Source of the DNA: Triops longicaudatus
Lineage: Eukaryota; Arthropoda; Branchiopoda; Notostraca; Triopsidae
Assembly: GCA_022885665.1 (NCBI GenBank)
Contig: JAGQDJ010000070.1
Location: 248,001 to 312,000, forward strand
Direction of reading: 5' to 3'
Length of the DNA: 64,000 nt
In this document: positions 11,683 through 22,417 of the stretch, piece by piece
How positions within the stretch are numbered: position 1 is the stretch's first letter
How the letters are laid out: each line of letters begins with the position of its first letter
The notes under the pieces: generated by a model
The model's database searches: none
What the model saw: only the letters and a program-made list of their open reading frames with translations
Told to the model about the DNA's origin: nothing
Made by a program: the position numbers and the translations under genes

Positions 11683-14500
11683 ATGTCCAAATTTCTTTCT
11701 GTTCTTCTTCTCATGTACTTCGCATTTCTACCTGTATACTCCCTAACGTTAGGTATCACTAGCGTACAAATAACAAAAAAGAAGTGAAATATATTAACTA
11801 ATATTCCAGGAATAGTTCACGACGACTCATGGAAAAGTATTCATTCCTTCTATCGCCCTTCAATACTTGTTCTTGAAACGATCCTGAGGAATATTCAGAG
11901 TAATCCGTATTACTGTGTCGTGTCGCATAAAGCAAGTATTATCTTCCAGTGATCTACGTTAGTGAGTCTAAACGCTGTGACCTAGTACAGACGGTACAGA
12001 GAGATCGGATCTGAAGAACGTCCAATGGAGTCATGTTGTAGTCATGGCCAGTTGCAAAGCTTCTCAACGTATTGTTAGAGCTCTGGCTAAAGGAAAGAAA
12101 GCCACGCCTCCTTTGGTTCTCACCTTAGAACCCTGTTCGCTGCCTAGAAAGTTCGCTACTGCTGTTTACTTAAAGCTAGCCCAGGTTAGTGTAATTTGCT
12201 CCGTTGATTTTTTAACTTATTCAATTTTAGGCATTATGTTTTCATTGTTTTTGTTCAGTCATAGCTGTAAGATTTCTTTAGTGCGTGGAAATGTTCGTTC
12301 TCCCCCCAAAATATCTAGGACTGCTTTGAATGCTTCCAAAGATCGGTGGAGAGCTGGATGAGTTCAAAACACGATAATTCTGGAAAGTACAACGGTGACC
12401 AGTTGAGCTTAACGAAAGAGAGAAACTTGGCAGCGAAAGCTTGTTTGCAAACGCAGAGCTTCAAGGTTGGGATTGTACCGGTAAATGCTTCAATGTCGTA
12501 TTTTTATCTCTACACTCTCTTGTTCGAACATCGCAGTTTCCACCTTACATGGAAATCGCCAACGATGGCAACGGCAAGCTCGTGGCCAAGGGCTTTTATG
12601 TTGATAGGATGAATGATATTCTGCGAGCCATTCACGCCAATCATGAGTTGGTACTCCCAAATGTACCTCGAGCTATGCTGATACCGGGTGGATTTGTCAA
12701 CGGATCGTGGACCGGAATCAGTGGAATGGTACACAGGAGGGTAATCAACGTGAACTAATCGTGAATAGATGGTATCGAAACTAGAAGACACATAGCGAGT
12801 AGGCTGAAAGCCTGCTAATGTAAATCATCGTAAAATGTTAAATCAAGCTCCGTTTATTTTGCAATAAGTGTACTAGTCAAGCCTTGATGGCGTTTTAACA
12901 CAAATTTTTATTGACGACAGTGGCTTGAAGATTTCTCGCAACGCCAAACATGACGATTTTAGATTTCAAGATCTTAATTTTGCGAATTTAAGAACTTTTA
13001 GTAAATTGTCCGTTTAATGACTGGTATTAGGAAGTCAACTGCGGTCTTTATGTCTACGCAGTAAACGGAGATATAAATCGCGATATGGACATTTTCACCT
13101 CTGCAGCGTTCTTCACGACTACTGGCATCATGATTCCAGCACCTGCTTTCCCTTTGACTACGTCTGCTTTATTCAGACCCTTCCACCGCAATGTACAGTA
13201 CAGTACAACACCAAAGTTTCAAGCAGTACTGTCTTCAGTCATTCATTTCATTCGTCGTTCAGGTGTGGATCGTCGTGATTTTCGCGTCATTATCAGTAGC
13301 TGTGTTGCTGTGCTGCATAAACAGACACCGACACGGTAATATCGTAGATAATGGTCGTCAAGTTCTGATCGTTGTTCAGCTATTGGCCAACAATGGTATC
13401 CATTTGAGAATCTTGTCGGAGTAAAGTTAACCGCAACAATGCACAGGAGTCGAAAGTCCAATACAGCATCTCCCTGATCGCATGATTGTCGGTGCTTGGT
13501 GCATTGCGGTCCTCATTTGCGGCTACGCGTACACCTCCACCTTGACGTCCTACAGGGCCGTACCCAAGCCGAAGCCTTCAGTGGATTCGCTCGCGGAATT
13601 GGCGTACAAAATGCCCCTTGAACCGCTGGTCTTCAGCCGAGGCATATATAACAACTTATTCGCGGTAGATTTTTATTAACGCTTTCGTATAATCGATTTC
13701 AAAATCTTACAAAATGAAGGTCATTCTAATGGACGTGTGTTTATTTTTATTAACATATTTCTTGATTTTTTTATTTAAACGTATTCATTGTACATTTATA
13801 TTGCTGGTTAAGTTCAACGTTTCCTCCTTTGACACAAAATACTAGTACGATGTATTATTATATTAAGCTTTCGATAATGTAGGACGCCAAAGAAGGCCCT
13901 TTTTTGGTTCTGAAACAATATTTCGCCCTACATCCCGAACACGTGTTGAATAATCACGTCGAAGGTGTGGCTAAAGTAATAAAGGGAGATTATGCAATGA
14001 TAAGCGTAAAATATATTTCGCTAAATACGTAATAACCCGTTCACAAAGTAAATCACAGGTGAATTCATTTCTAAGGACTTTAATTGACAAAGAGTACGAG
14101 AAAACTCGCACATGTTCTTTGGCTATGGCGAGAGAGCCCATTAGCAAGGAAATCGTGTCTTGGGTCTTTCCGAAGAACTCGGCTGCAGCTCTGGTCTTCA
14201 ATCTGTGGTAGTTCAACAAATATTCAAAGCACTCGATAGAAATTTCAACTCAGATGTGTTTTTAACTTTGGTTTTAGGTATACGATGTTAACTGAGCGCG
14301 GATTGGAAACTTTTCCTTCGCTGTTGTACGAAATGCTCCCACAGTACTGCAGCAAGCTCTCGGATTTTATGCAACCGAAACCGATTCTCAGCTTAGACCA
14401 AGTCGAAAGTATGTTCGTTATACTGATGATTGGTCTCTCACTTGCAGCATTGGCATTTCTGGGTGAACTTTTGGTCTACTTCGTGCTCCAGAAATGCTAA
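11683..14500 (+). CDS. Ionotropic receptor copy B; needs an extra intron
   Basis: Tandem paralogue of the gene at 7001-9876. Exon 1 (11683-11752) encodes a signal peptide (MSKFLSVLLLMYFAFLPVYS). Exons 12319-12465, 12537-12740, 13031-13192, 13263-13395, 13447-13664, 13883-14005, 14059-14207 and 14278-14500 are all open and in phase. Six consecutive ones have exactly the lengths of copy A (204, 162, 133, 218, 123, 149). The region matching copy A exon 2 (11810-12184) contains an in-frame TGA at 11950 and changes frame. A 91-nt GT-AG intron at 11900-11990, with a CTAAAC branch-like site, removes the stop and restores the frame, giving 570 aa. Otherwise this is a pseudogene. M1 (VWIVVIFASLSVAVLLCC), M3 (TSTLTSYRAVP) and a C-terminal M4 are present. 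The pre-M3 segment (GVESPIQHLPDR) has lost the GSD signature. Predicted membrane receptor, ligand unknown. Confidence 0.7.
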
Positions 14501-14567
14501 TATTGATTCGAAAAAGACGCACTGACGCATTGAAGACCACTACGTAAACGCGGTGTAACTCATAAAA

Positions 14568-14573
14568 AATAAA
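14568..14573 (+). terminator. Poly(A) signal AATAAA of IR copy B
   Basis: A canonical AATAAA lies 68 bp after the copy B stop codon, giving a short 3' UTR. Confidence 0.5.
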
Positions 14574-14924
14574 AGGGGAAATTCCTAGTACTTGTTTCAA
14601 AGCTACGTGGTAATCTGTACACTTGCAAAACCCTTTATATTACAAAATACATGGGGAAATATACTAAAACTAAATATATGGCGAAATTAATAAACAGTAA
14701 AAAATGGAAAGCAGCGAAAAATGCGGGAAGCTAAGAGTTACGAAAAGCCAAAAAGACTGAAAACGGAAAAAAAGGGGGGAAATATTTGTATAATCAACCA
14801 CTAGATGGCCTCAATATGCGACAAGGGGTAAAATACCTTGGTGCCAAATTTATAAATTGCACGTGGTGAAAACAATACAAAACACAGGCAACTTAAGCGA
14901 TAACCACATTCTTCCAGTACGAAA

Positions 14925-17330
14925 ATGGTAAGATTTATTTTTCGTATCAGCTTTCTTTTCAGTATCTTTGTGTCAGGCATTAAGGAGAAGTGTTAGAACG
15001 TCTTCAAGCCTCAAAAAAGAGCGTACAATAAAGGAAGAATCTCCCAAAGTTAAACGTGAAACAGAACCTGAAGAAAAGATTCTGACCCAGATCAGACCAT
15101 CGCGTACCTCAAGTGCAAGCAGTCTGATACATAAACACAGATTTGATCCCGAAGAAATCCCTTTCATAAGAAACCAATTACTTTCCTGGTACGATAAGAA
15201 TAAACGACAGTTGCAATGGAGAATTATGGCCGAAAATGAGGATCTAGACATCCGAGCTTATAGTGGTAAATTCTAAGAGCCTTTTTCTCAAATACGTCGT
15301 CATTTTGACGTCTTTTCGCTTCTAGTTTGGGTATCTGAAGTCATGCTCCAGCAAACTCAAGTATCCACTGTGGAGGCTTATTACGCTAAATGGATGGCAC
15401 TTTGGCCAAGTTTGCATGATCTCTCCAAAGCCGACCTTTCCCAAGTTCACCAAACCTGGGCAGGACTTGGCTACTATTCCCGAGCGACTCGGCTCCACGA
15501 AGGCGCTAAAAAAGTATTTTTTAAAACTAAAATTAACATTAGCTCTTAACATGAATTTCTTAGCTTTCGTAGCTTTCGTTTTGTTTAAGTTCGTATTTAC
15601 GTCGCTTTTTAGCTTTACTTTGTATTATTGAAAGTGTATTTTAATTTCAGTTTCAATTTCCTTTTTATTTCTTACTTTATTAGCTCACTGAGTTGTGTAA
15701 GGTGAGGACTGCACAGATTGCTAAGAAATTGAACTGTGTATTCTCAGGTTGTCAGGGAGTTCAACGGTGTGATGCCTCGTAAAGCTTCGTCGTTGCTCTC
15801 GGAGTTGCCCGGAGTTGGTAAATATACGGCTGCAGCTATTGCGTCTATCGCTTATAAAGAGCAAGTAGGCGTGGTGGATGGTAACGTGATGCGTGTTTTA
15901 TCTCGCATGCGGGCAGTAGGGGCCGAAATCCAAGACAAAGTAACTGACAAGTCTCACAAAGCCTACTCGAATAACCTTTTTTCCCCGTTTTACATAAAAA
16001 GTCGTCAATCCTTGCAAAAGTCTTCAATAAATTTGCCACGTCTATATGATACGGATATTGTCATAATTTCTTTGGTATTCGCTAGATCATGTTTTTATAA
16101 CTACTTAGCTATCTAATCAGCTTAACTAATCAATTAAGTTGAATCAGTAAACTGAGTTTCATTCAATTTTAAAATTCTCATTTTCGATAGGCCTCCTCGT
16201 CATCACAAGGTTTCAAGACATTTTTTGCAGCATAATTTGACTGCGGATTTAAAGCTTTAGTACCAATTAGCTGAATTTCCTTTCGCTTTCAGTTTTCCTA
16301 TAAAAATTGTAAGTTGCAATCGTCCGTACATTGATGTCATTTAAAACCTCCCGTTTCTTCGCTGTAATAGATAAACTACACAGCGTGGGAAAAATTTAGA
16401 CGATTTTCATTTGGTTTTCATTGAAAGGCGATTACCAATTGGTTTTGGGAGACGGCTGACGCATTAGTGGATCCCCAGCGACCTGGCGATTTCAACCAAT
16501 CCTTAATGGAATTAGGAGCGACGGTGTGCACGCCACGTAACCCTACGTGCGCCAGTTGCCCTGTCCAGACACACTGCCAAGCTTTCCAACTCTCCCACGC
16601 TTTCACGCAGCTTAAGGCGAGCTCAACGGACCTGGAAGATTATTTCCTAAAAGACTGTCAGTTTTGCTTACCTTCGTCTGACTGGAATCCGAGGTACGGC
16701 ACACGCCTTAGCGTCTCTACAACACAGACCTTGACTGTTTTGTGCGTTTGTAGCGCAGGGGTGATGAATTTTCCACGGAAAGCGAAGAAAGCGGCTGCCA
16801 GGAACGAACAGACGTTGGTCTGGGTCGTCAAGCTACCGGGTTCAGGCAAGGACAAGTTTCTGCTGTGGCAGCGACCTCCGAAAGGTAAGCGGTGGAAAGA
16901 CATACAAAAGAGCCACGACGGGAAAAGAATGTATGCGCTAATGAGCCGACGTATGTCGCCATGATTGATGTTGGCGTCAGGTCTTTTAGCGAGCTTGTGG
17001 GAGTTTCCCTCGCTGGTGCAACAAGACGAGGATCAGACGCCGGTTATACCGCTGGCCCATGTAGGAAAAGTGACCAAGGTTGCGCAAGTGGGCCACAAGT
17101 TTTCGCATATCAACCAAACCTACGTCGTGCATGCGTGCACTGCCCTGAAAGACACCGTACCTGATTTACCGGACCATTACCAAGGGCACAAGTGGATGAC
17201 TGCCGAAGAATTCTTGGGATCAGCCATTTCTACCGCGTGCAAGAAAGTGTGGAAAGCTTATGAACAAGCGCAGACTGCGCCGCCGGCCAAGAAGCAAAAA
17301 GTTTTAAAAGACTATTTTACTCGTCCCTGA
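14925..17330 (+). CDS. MUTYH: MUTYH, adenine DNA glycosylase
   Basis: Removes adenine mispaired with 8-oxoguanine in nuclear or mitochondrial base excision repair. Exons: 14925-14927 (ATG only), 14977-15265, 15326-15513, 15748-15939, 16428-16884, 16981-17330; 492 aa. VWVSEVMLQQTQVSTVEAYY is the conserved N-terminal helical signature. The helix-hairpin-helix is LPGVGKYTAAAIASIA (about 180-195), with catalytic Asp204 in GVVDGN. The [4Fe-4S] ligands are C258-X6-C265-X2-C268-X5-C274. The C-terminal Nudix-like 8-oxoG recognition domain includes VMNFPRKAKK, LLASLWEFPS and GHKFSHINQTYVV. The last residues, QKVLKDYF (482-489), form a PCNA-interacting PIP box. The start is an inference: no ATG precedes the conserved part in exon 2, but ATG|GT at 14925 joins in phase. 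The residues at 16694-16758 are an in-frame extra segment with intron-like ends. Confidence 0.93.
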
Positions 17331-19635
17331 AACTGTATTTTTAATGCATGCCATTGTCATAATACAGTGTTTTAATTTTTTAGCACATGTTACTTCACTT
17401 GCGTGTTACCGCAAAGTTACTTCTAGTTCACTTGCTAAATTCCTTTTTTTTTTATACCGATACTATTTAAAACGTCTAATGTATACAATTGGTTTCATTC
17501 TCACAGGCCTAGAGTATTAGACACGGAAAGCGTTCAAGTGCGCCTAAACTTATTTACTACTATTTGAAAATGGACGAAGTAAAAGAAAACTTAAAACCGA
17601 TGGAAGTAGAAAACAAGAGTTGTACCTTCTAAAAGTTGACTCGAAAAGTGTTTATAATGGCCAAAGGTGACGTTGGAATCCAAATATCCAGAAGTGAGAA
17701 CGATTCTAATAAGGCGTACTAAGCACTTTTCGCTATTTACGTATTGACCGTATTTTAGCCGTTCTCGAAATGCATGTTTTTTAGTTGAGATTAATGGCGC
17801 CTCGTTTTACCTTAGCGAAAGTGTGTCCTGGAAACTTCGGTATTAGTTTCTTGTACAACATTATTTTAGTTCTAGCCTTTTGAAATCGACCGCAAGGTTT
17901 TGCCGTTGAGAGTGAGTTAATTGTCATTTCAAGGGGCGTCTTTTGACTTGTGGTCTACACAGCACAAGTATTTTCTTAATAGCCGTTAATTTGTTCTGGA
18001 AAGCTCTCTGCAACTCGGCAAGCATCTGCCCTCTTCCGAGTCTGGAAACTCCAACGGAAGGCGTCGTCCTGTCTTTGCGCGTCCTAATTCCCCTTGTTAA
18101 TTCATTTGAGATGTTCGACTTTCGGCTGGGGAGAAAACAATAGAGGCTTGGCTGACTTCAAAGGCGCGCTATTCATCCCTCGACAACTCTTGAAAAGTTT
18201 CGCTTCCAAACTAGGTTCGCCGGTGGTATTATACGTATATCTATATTGATTAACCCTTTGTCTTTCATTCTTTGGGGAGAGGTCCTCCCCTTTTCTTTCG
18301 GCTCCAAAACTGTCATCAAAAGCAACCGCGGAGTGCGTACCAAAAAGCTGGAGCTTTTGTACCAGAAAGAGGGGGCACATAAAAGCCGGCACGAGTGTTT
18401 ATGTCTCTACTGGGGATAGTTGTCGACGCGAGTAAACTACCCTACTCGGAAATCAGAGAAGAAAAAAATAGGGGGATAGGCCTAGATCAATTAAAGGGCT
18501 TGTGGCACTGCAGGTAGAGTAGACATTGGACCATTGCGGTAGGAATTTCACACGGGTATGCCACATCATCGCAAGGTCGAGTACTGACCACCCAGTTCCG
18601 TGAATGCCGAAATCCACCGGCCAATACTAACGGGCTGATTCGCAAAAAAGATAAATTGGACCCTCCGCAATGCTCAGTGGCAATGAAATGTTGAAAGCCC
18701 CGCCAGAAATCTTACCTTAGCGCTACGAAAGGGCCTCCAATTAACAATTGTTTTCATGGGCCGTTTTCTTTGGAAATCGTGGAAGACCAGCGGAGGTTGC
18801 CAAGCCACAGTACGCAAATGTACCGTGAAACGGGGTTACATTGAACATTTTTTTCGAACCCAGTACTGTTCGACCCTTTTCCTGTATGATAGCTTACAGC
18901 TTTTTGGTTGAAGCGCGTCGCGGTTTAGAAAGTAGCGAATCGTAATAATTAAAAAATAAAATACTAACACATACCACCATGCAAGTAAAGACGCGTTAGC
19001 TTATTCGATTTGGCATGTTTTTTTTAGGTTCCCTCTGTGTTCGGAATCAGCAAAATAGACAAGAAAAAAAATCGTCCCGTTTTACGGCATCTTTCGAGAG
19101 TACAGTACGCCGAAGACTGGAAAGAAGTTATGGCAGCGATTATGTCACAATTTGGGGCTTTCGCTTTATGTATCGCGGCGGGTACTGGTGCGAGTACATG
19201 TTACTCAAGCGTTTCGGCAGCCCTTTGATCCGCTGGCACCAAGCAGTTCTCTTGGGAAGCTGCCGGGGGAGAAAGAACAAAAAAGCTACTTGAGCGGACA
19301 AACAAAAGCCGCCCAACTAATTTGCCTTGTACGCAAACCAATAGTACTGGGAGACGGGGCTGGCAAGTCGACATTGGCACCCTCCTCTTTTTTCCCCCTT
19401 TACCAGCCAACTTGCAAGTCTTTTGCGAATCAGCTTCTGTGCGTAAACCCTTTCCCTCCCTTCGCTCTTCTCCCTCTACTTGCCTTTCGCCAGCTTTACG
19501 ACCCAGGTGAGAACCAAGATTTCCATCATTTCGCTACCAGACTTGGTCAAAAGTGCGCACTCGGCCTATCAATTTCAAATTGGGCAATTTTACACTGCAG
19601 CTTGACAGTGATTGTCCTGCCATCGACAAGTGACC
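17331..19635. other. MUTYH-Wnt2 intergenic region
   Basis: No conserved exon was recognised. It includes the MUTYH 3' flank and the Wnt2 upstream region. Two very short ATG-initiated frames follow each other on the plus strand: 17570-17632 (20 aa) and 17657-17722 (21 aa). They are reported as a weak observation only. A frame without stops runs through 19152-20072 into the second Wnt2 exon, but it is judged non-coding upstream of 19781. Confidence 0.4.
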
Positions 19636-21892
19636 ATGCAGTTGGTGACCACTGGTGTCGTGTTCTTTTGCGTTCTACCTTGCGTGATGTCCAATTGGTG
19701 GTAAGTCCATTATTTTCAGTGATTTGGTGTCCCTGTGAAGGATTCCTAGGGAGTGCGCTTCATAATTCGTGTCAAATTAGGTTTCTGAGCCGATTGCAGC
19801 TCAGTTCAGCCGCTAATCCACGGCTCTATTGCGATCACATCCCAGGCTTAGATCGCCGACAACGGCAATTGTGTCTCAAACATCCCGACAATATGATCGG
19901 GGTCGCGTACGGCGCTCTCATGGGTGTCCGGGAATGTCAGTACCAGTTTCGCAACCAAAGGTGGAATTGTTCCACGGTGGACAAGGATGCTTCAGTCTTT
20001 GGCAAGTCTCTAGAAAAAAGTAAGTCTTATTTGAAAATCAGTCTTCCTATATTTTCATGTGTAGCCTTCTAACATCGTACAGCCGTCGTTGTTGTGACTT
20101 ATTACGTTAAGATTGCACAGCTAGCATGGCCCGACTAATGATTCATTTTTGCATTCTTGGAACAACAAAGTCCTGCAATGTCAAGTTACCAGGAATTAAC
20201 CAAAGTTAACTTCTGTTTAAATTAATTTAGCATTACTTCATATGAGTATTAACTTGTTATTATCTGTTTCAAGTTGTGGCTGTTTTAATAGTAATGCAAA
20301 AATACTATTTAAAGCAGTGAAATTAGCTAGAAATCAATGCCTATTAGAAGTAAATTCAAAGACGCTTCAGATGCAAGAGTCGTTGACATTCAAAATGTAT
20401 TTTTTTTTTTGCGAATTTTTAAACAGTTGGAAGCAAAGAGGCTGCGTTCGTGTACGCTATTAGTTCAGCTGGGGTGGTCCACGCGATTTCTCGCGCCTGT
20501 TCCAAAGGTGATATTGCCAACTGCGCTTGCGACACTAACCGCAAGGTGAGAAAATTACGGCACACGAGTTATCCTGTCAGCATCCGTCTACATCGTCTAA
20601 GAGTTAAGAACAGTTGTACTAACAGAAATGCTTTTAGGGCACTCATAAAGACAGCCAAGGCGAGTTTACATGGGGTGGATGTTCGGAAAATGTTCGATAT
20701 GGCATCACATTCGCCAGAAAGTTTGTTGACGCGCGTGAAAAACGCCAACGCGACGCCCGTGCGTTGATGAATATGCACAACAACAGGGCAGGACGCAAAG
20801 TAACGTCGCCTTCTCCTTTTTTATGTCCTGCTAAAAATAAATTCCCCAAGAGTAATGAATCTTCGAACATTTACTTGGAAAACAGGCCGTGGTCAAGAAC
20901 ATGAAACTTGAGTGCAAGTGTCATGGCGTCAGTGGCGCTTGCACCATTCGCACTTGTTGGCTAGCCACGCCCGACTTCCGCCAAGTGGGCCAATACCTGA
21001 AGAAGCGGTATGACGACGCTGCTGAAGTAACCATGGCCCCTGCCGGCAGCACTCTGGTACTAACCGACCATTTCCGGCGCCAACCGAAAGAAACTGACTT
21101 GATTTACTTCGAAAGTTCGCCCGATTATTGCAGCACAGATCCTTTAAGAGGTGAGATTTTTAAATAATTCAACCTTATGCGTCCTTTCCTTCACGCGAAT
21201 TTTGGCTACCTATGTTCAGCGTAAAAACTTTGAAAGCTGTTTATTCTATAAAAATCCCGGATTCAGTTTTTATTTATTTTGTCGCGTTTATAACTATTCT
21301 TTTAATCAAATTATATTTGTGTGTAACTCGTCACATTGCAGCTCTGATTCTCTTTTCAGGGCTATGTTTATCAGCTATGAATTTTGAACGAATCGCTATT
21401 TATACCCTATTTTATTTCGAAGTTACAACTGTTAAAACTAATTTCACGTCACTCAAAGAATTGTAAGGGTGAAAATAAGGTTTAATGAAGTTTCGTGTAT
21501 CGTCAGGCTCGCTAGGCACTGAAGGCCGAGTTTGCAACAAATCTTCCACCGGACCGGATGGCTGCGAGGTTTTGTGCTGTGGGCGTGGCTACGATACTCG
21601 CCGAGTCCTGGTGACGCGGCAATGCGATTGCAAGTTTCAGTGGTGTTGCTTCGTGCAATGCAACACTTGCAAGGAATGGGTTGACGAACATCGCTGCAAA
21701 TCGTCGGCCATCATGGACAACCGCGCCAAACGTAGCGCAGCGGCAGAACCCAAAGCTGATCCCAAAGAGCGGAAAAATCTGGAAGAGTTATTACGAAGCT
21801 TAGACAAGCAGAGTAAATCCAAAGTCCCGCCTTTCAGAGAAGAAGAGCTTTTCCGGCTAGAACAAAATCGACCTTTCCCTACAATTGACTAA
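19636..21892 (+). CDS. Wnt2: Wnt2 secreted signalling protein
   Basis: Secreted, lipid-modified Wnt ligand of the Wnt2 subfamily, 411 aa, acting through Frizzled receptors. Exons: 19636-19700, 19781-20019, 20427-20545, 20638-20799, 20886-21150, 21507-21892. Exon 1 encodes a signal peptide (MQLVTTGVVFFCVLPCVMS) ending in NWW, the counterpart of the vertebrate Wnt2 SWW. CDHIPGLDRRQRQLC, ECQYQFRNQRWNC, AFVYAISSAGVVHAI and SSPDYCSTDPLRGSLGTEGR fit Wnt2 better than Wnt7. The Porcupine acylation site is Ser211 in CKCHGVSGACTIRTCW. The usual cysteine framework ends with WCCFVQCNTCKEW and HRCK. About 65 residues follow the last cysteine and are charged (RAKRSAAAEPK onward), an unusual tail for a Wnt. 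I recall insects as lacking Wnt2, which points to a non-insect arthropod. Confidence 0.92.
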
Positions 21893-22321
21893 AAACACTT
21901 AAATACTCAAAAAACATACAGAATCACCCACATACGTAACCATGCACGCCAATCTGCGTTTCACATGGGTCTTCAGAATTGTACATACTGTCCAAGTCCA
22001 TGTATACGTACTGCACGTGTTCATGTCCAACTAGTCAATCTTTTCCTTTTTAAAACTCCATTTGGACACACAACGGTTGTATTTATGTTCTCGTGGACAC
22101 CAAATTGATTTTCTCGTTCTTGTTAGACCAAATAGAACTTGTATTACCATTTCTTCATCCTCACAATAACCCATCACAAAACTCAAAAAATGCACAGTAT
22201 TTCATAACACGGGTTCCAGTATGCCGTCGAAGCAAGACTTAGGAATTTGCAATTTCATGTGCGATTGCGTGTAAATGTTGGCTGAAAAAGAGAGAAAGTT
22301 TCATGAGTTATATTGGCGGTG

Positions 22322-22327
22322 AATAAA
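22322..22327 (+). terminator. Poly(A) signal for Wnt2
   Basis: AATAAA lies 430 bp downstream of the Wnt2 stop and is the first canonical plus-strand hexamer noticed there. Confidence 0.4.
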
Positions 22328-22377
22328 ATTCGATTTTCTTTTTTAATACTTTTTCCTTAATCATTTATCTTATTATA

Positions 22378-22383
22378 TTTATT
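22378..22383 (-). terminator. Poly(A) signal for ST7
   Basis: TTTATT on the plus strand reads AATAAA on the minus strand, 35 bp beyond the ST7 stop codon at 22418-22420. Confidence 0.4.
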
Positions 22384-22417
22384 ATTATAAAAAAAACGTT
22401 AAAATAATCTTACCGGA

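Larger units (their letters stand above)
21893..22417. other. Convergent 3' flank of Wnt2 and ST7
   Basis: The 525 bp between the two stop codons have no coding signal. AATAAA on the plus strand at 22322-22327 can end Wnt2. AATAAA on the minus strand (TTTATT at 22378-22383) lies 35 bp past the ST7 stop. The Wnt2 3' UTR therefore fills most of the gap. Confidence 0.5.

Noticed and set aside
11810..11952. Copy B IR exon read straight to its TGA as a truncated protein
   Set aside because: Eight downstream exons are open and in phase, so a truncated product is less likely than an extra intron or recent damage.
19152..20072. 306-codon open frame running into the second Wnt2 exon
   Set aside because: Upstream of 19781 it shows no Wnt features and no signal peptide. 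The short exon 19636-19700, in another frame, supplies a signal peptide and the NWW motif and splices in phase, so the long frame is read-through of non-coding DNA.
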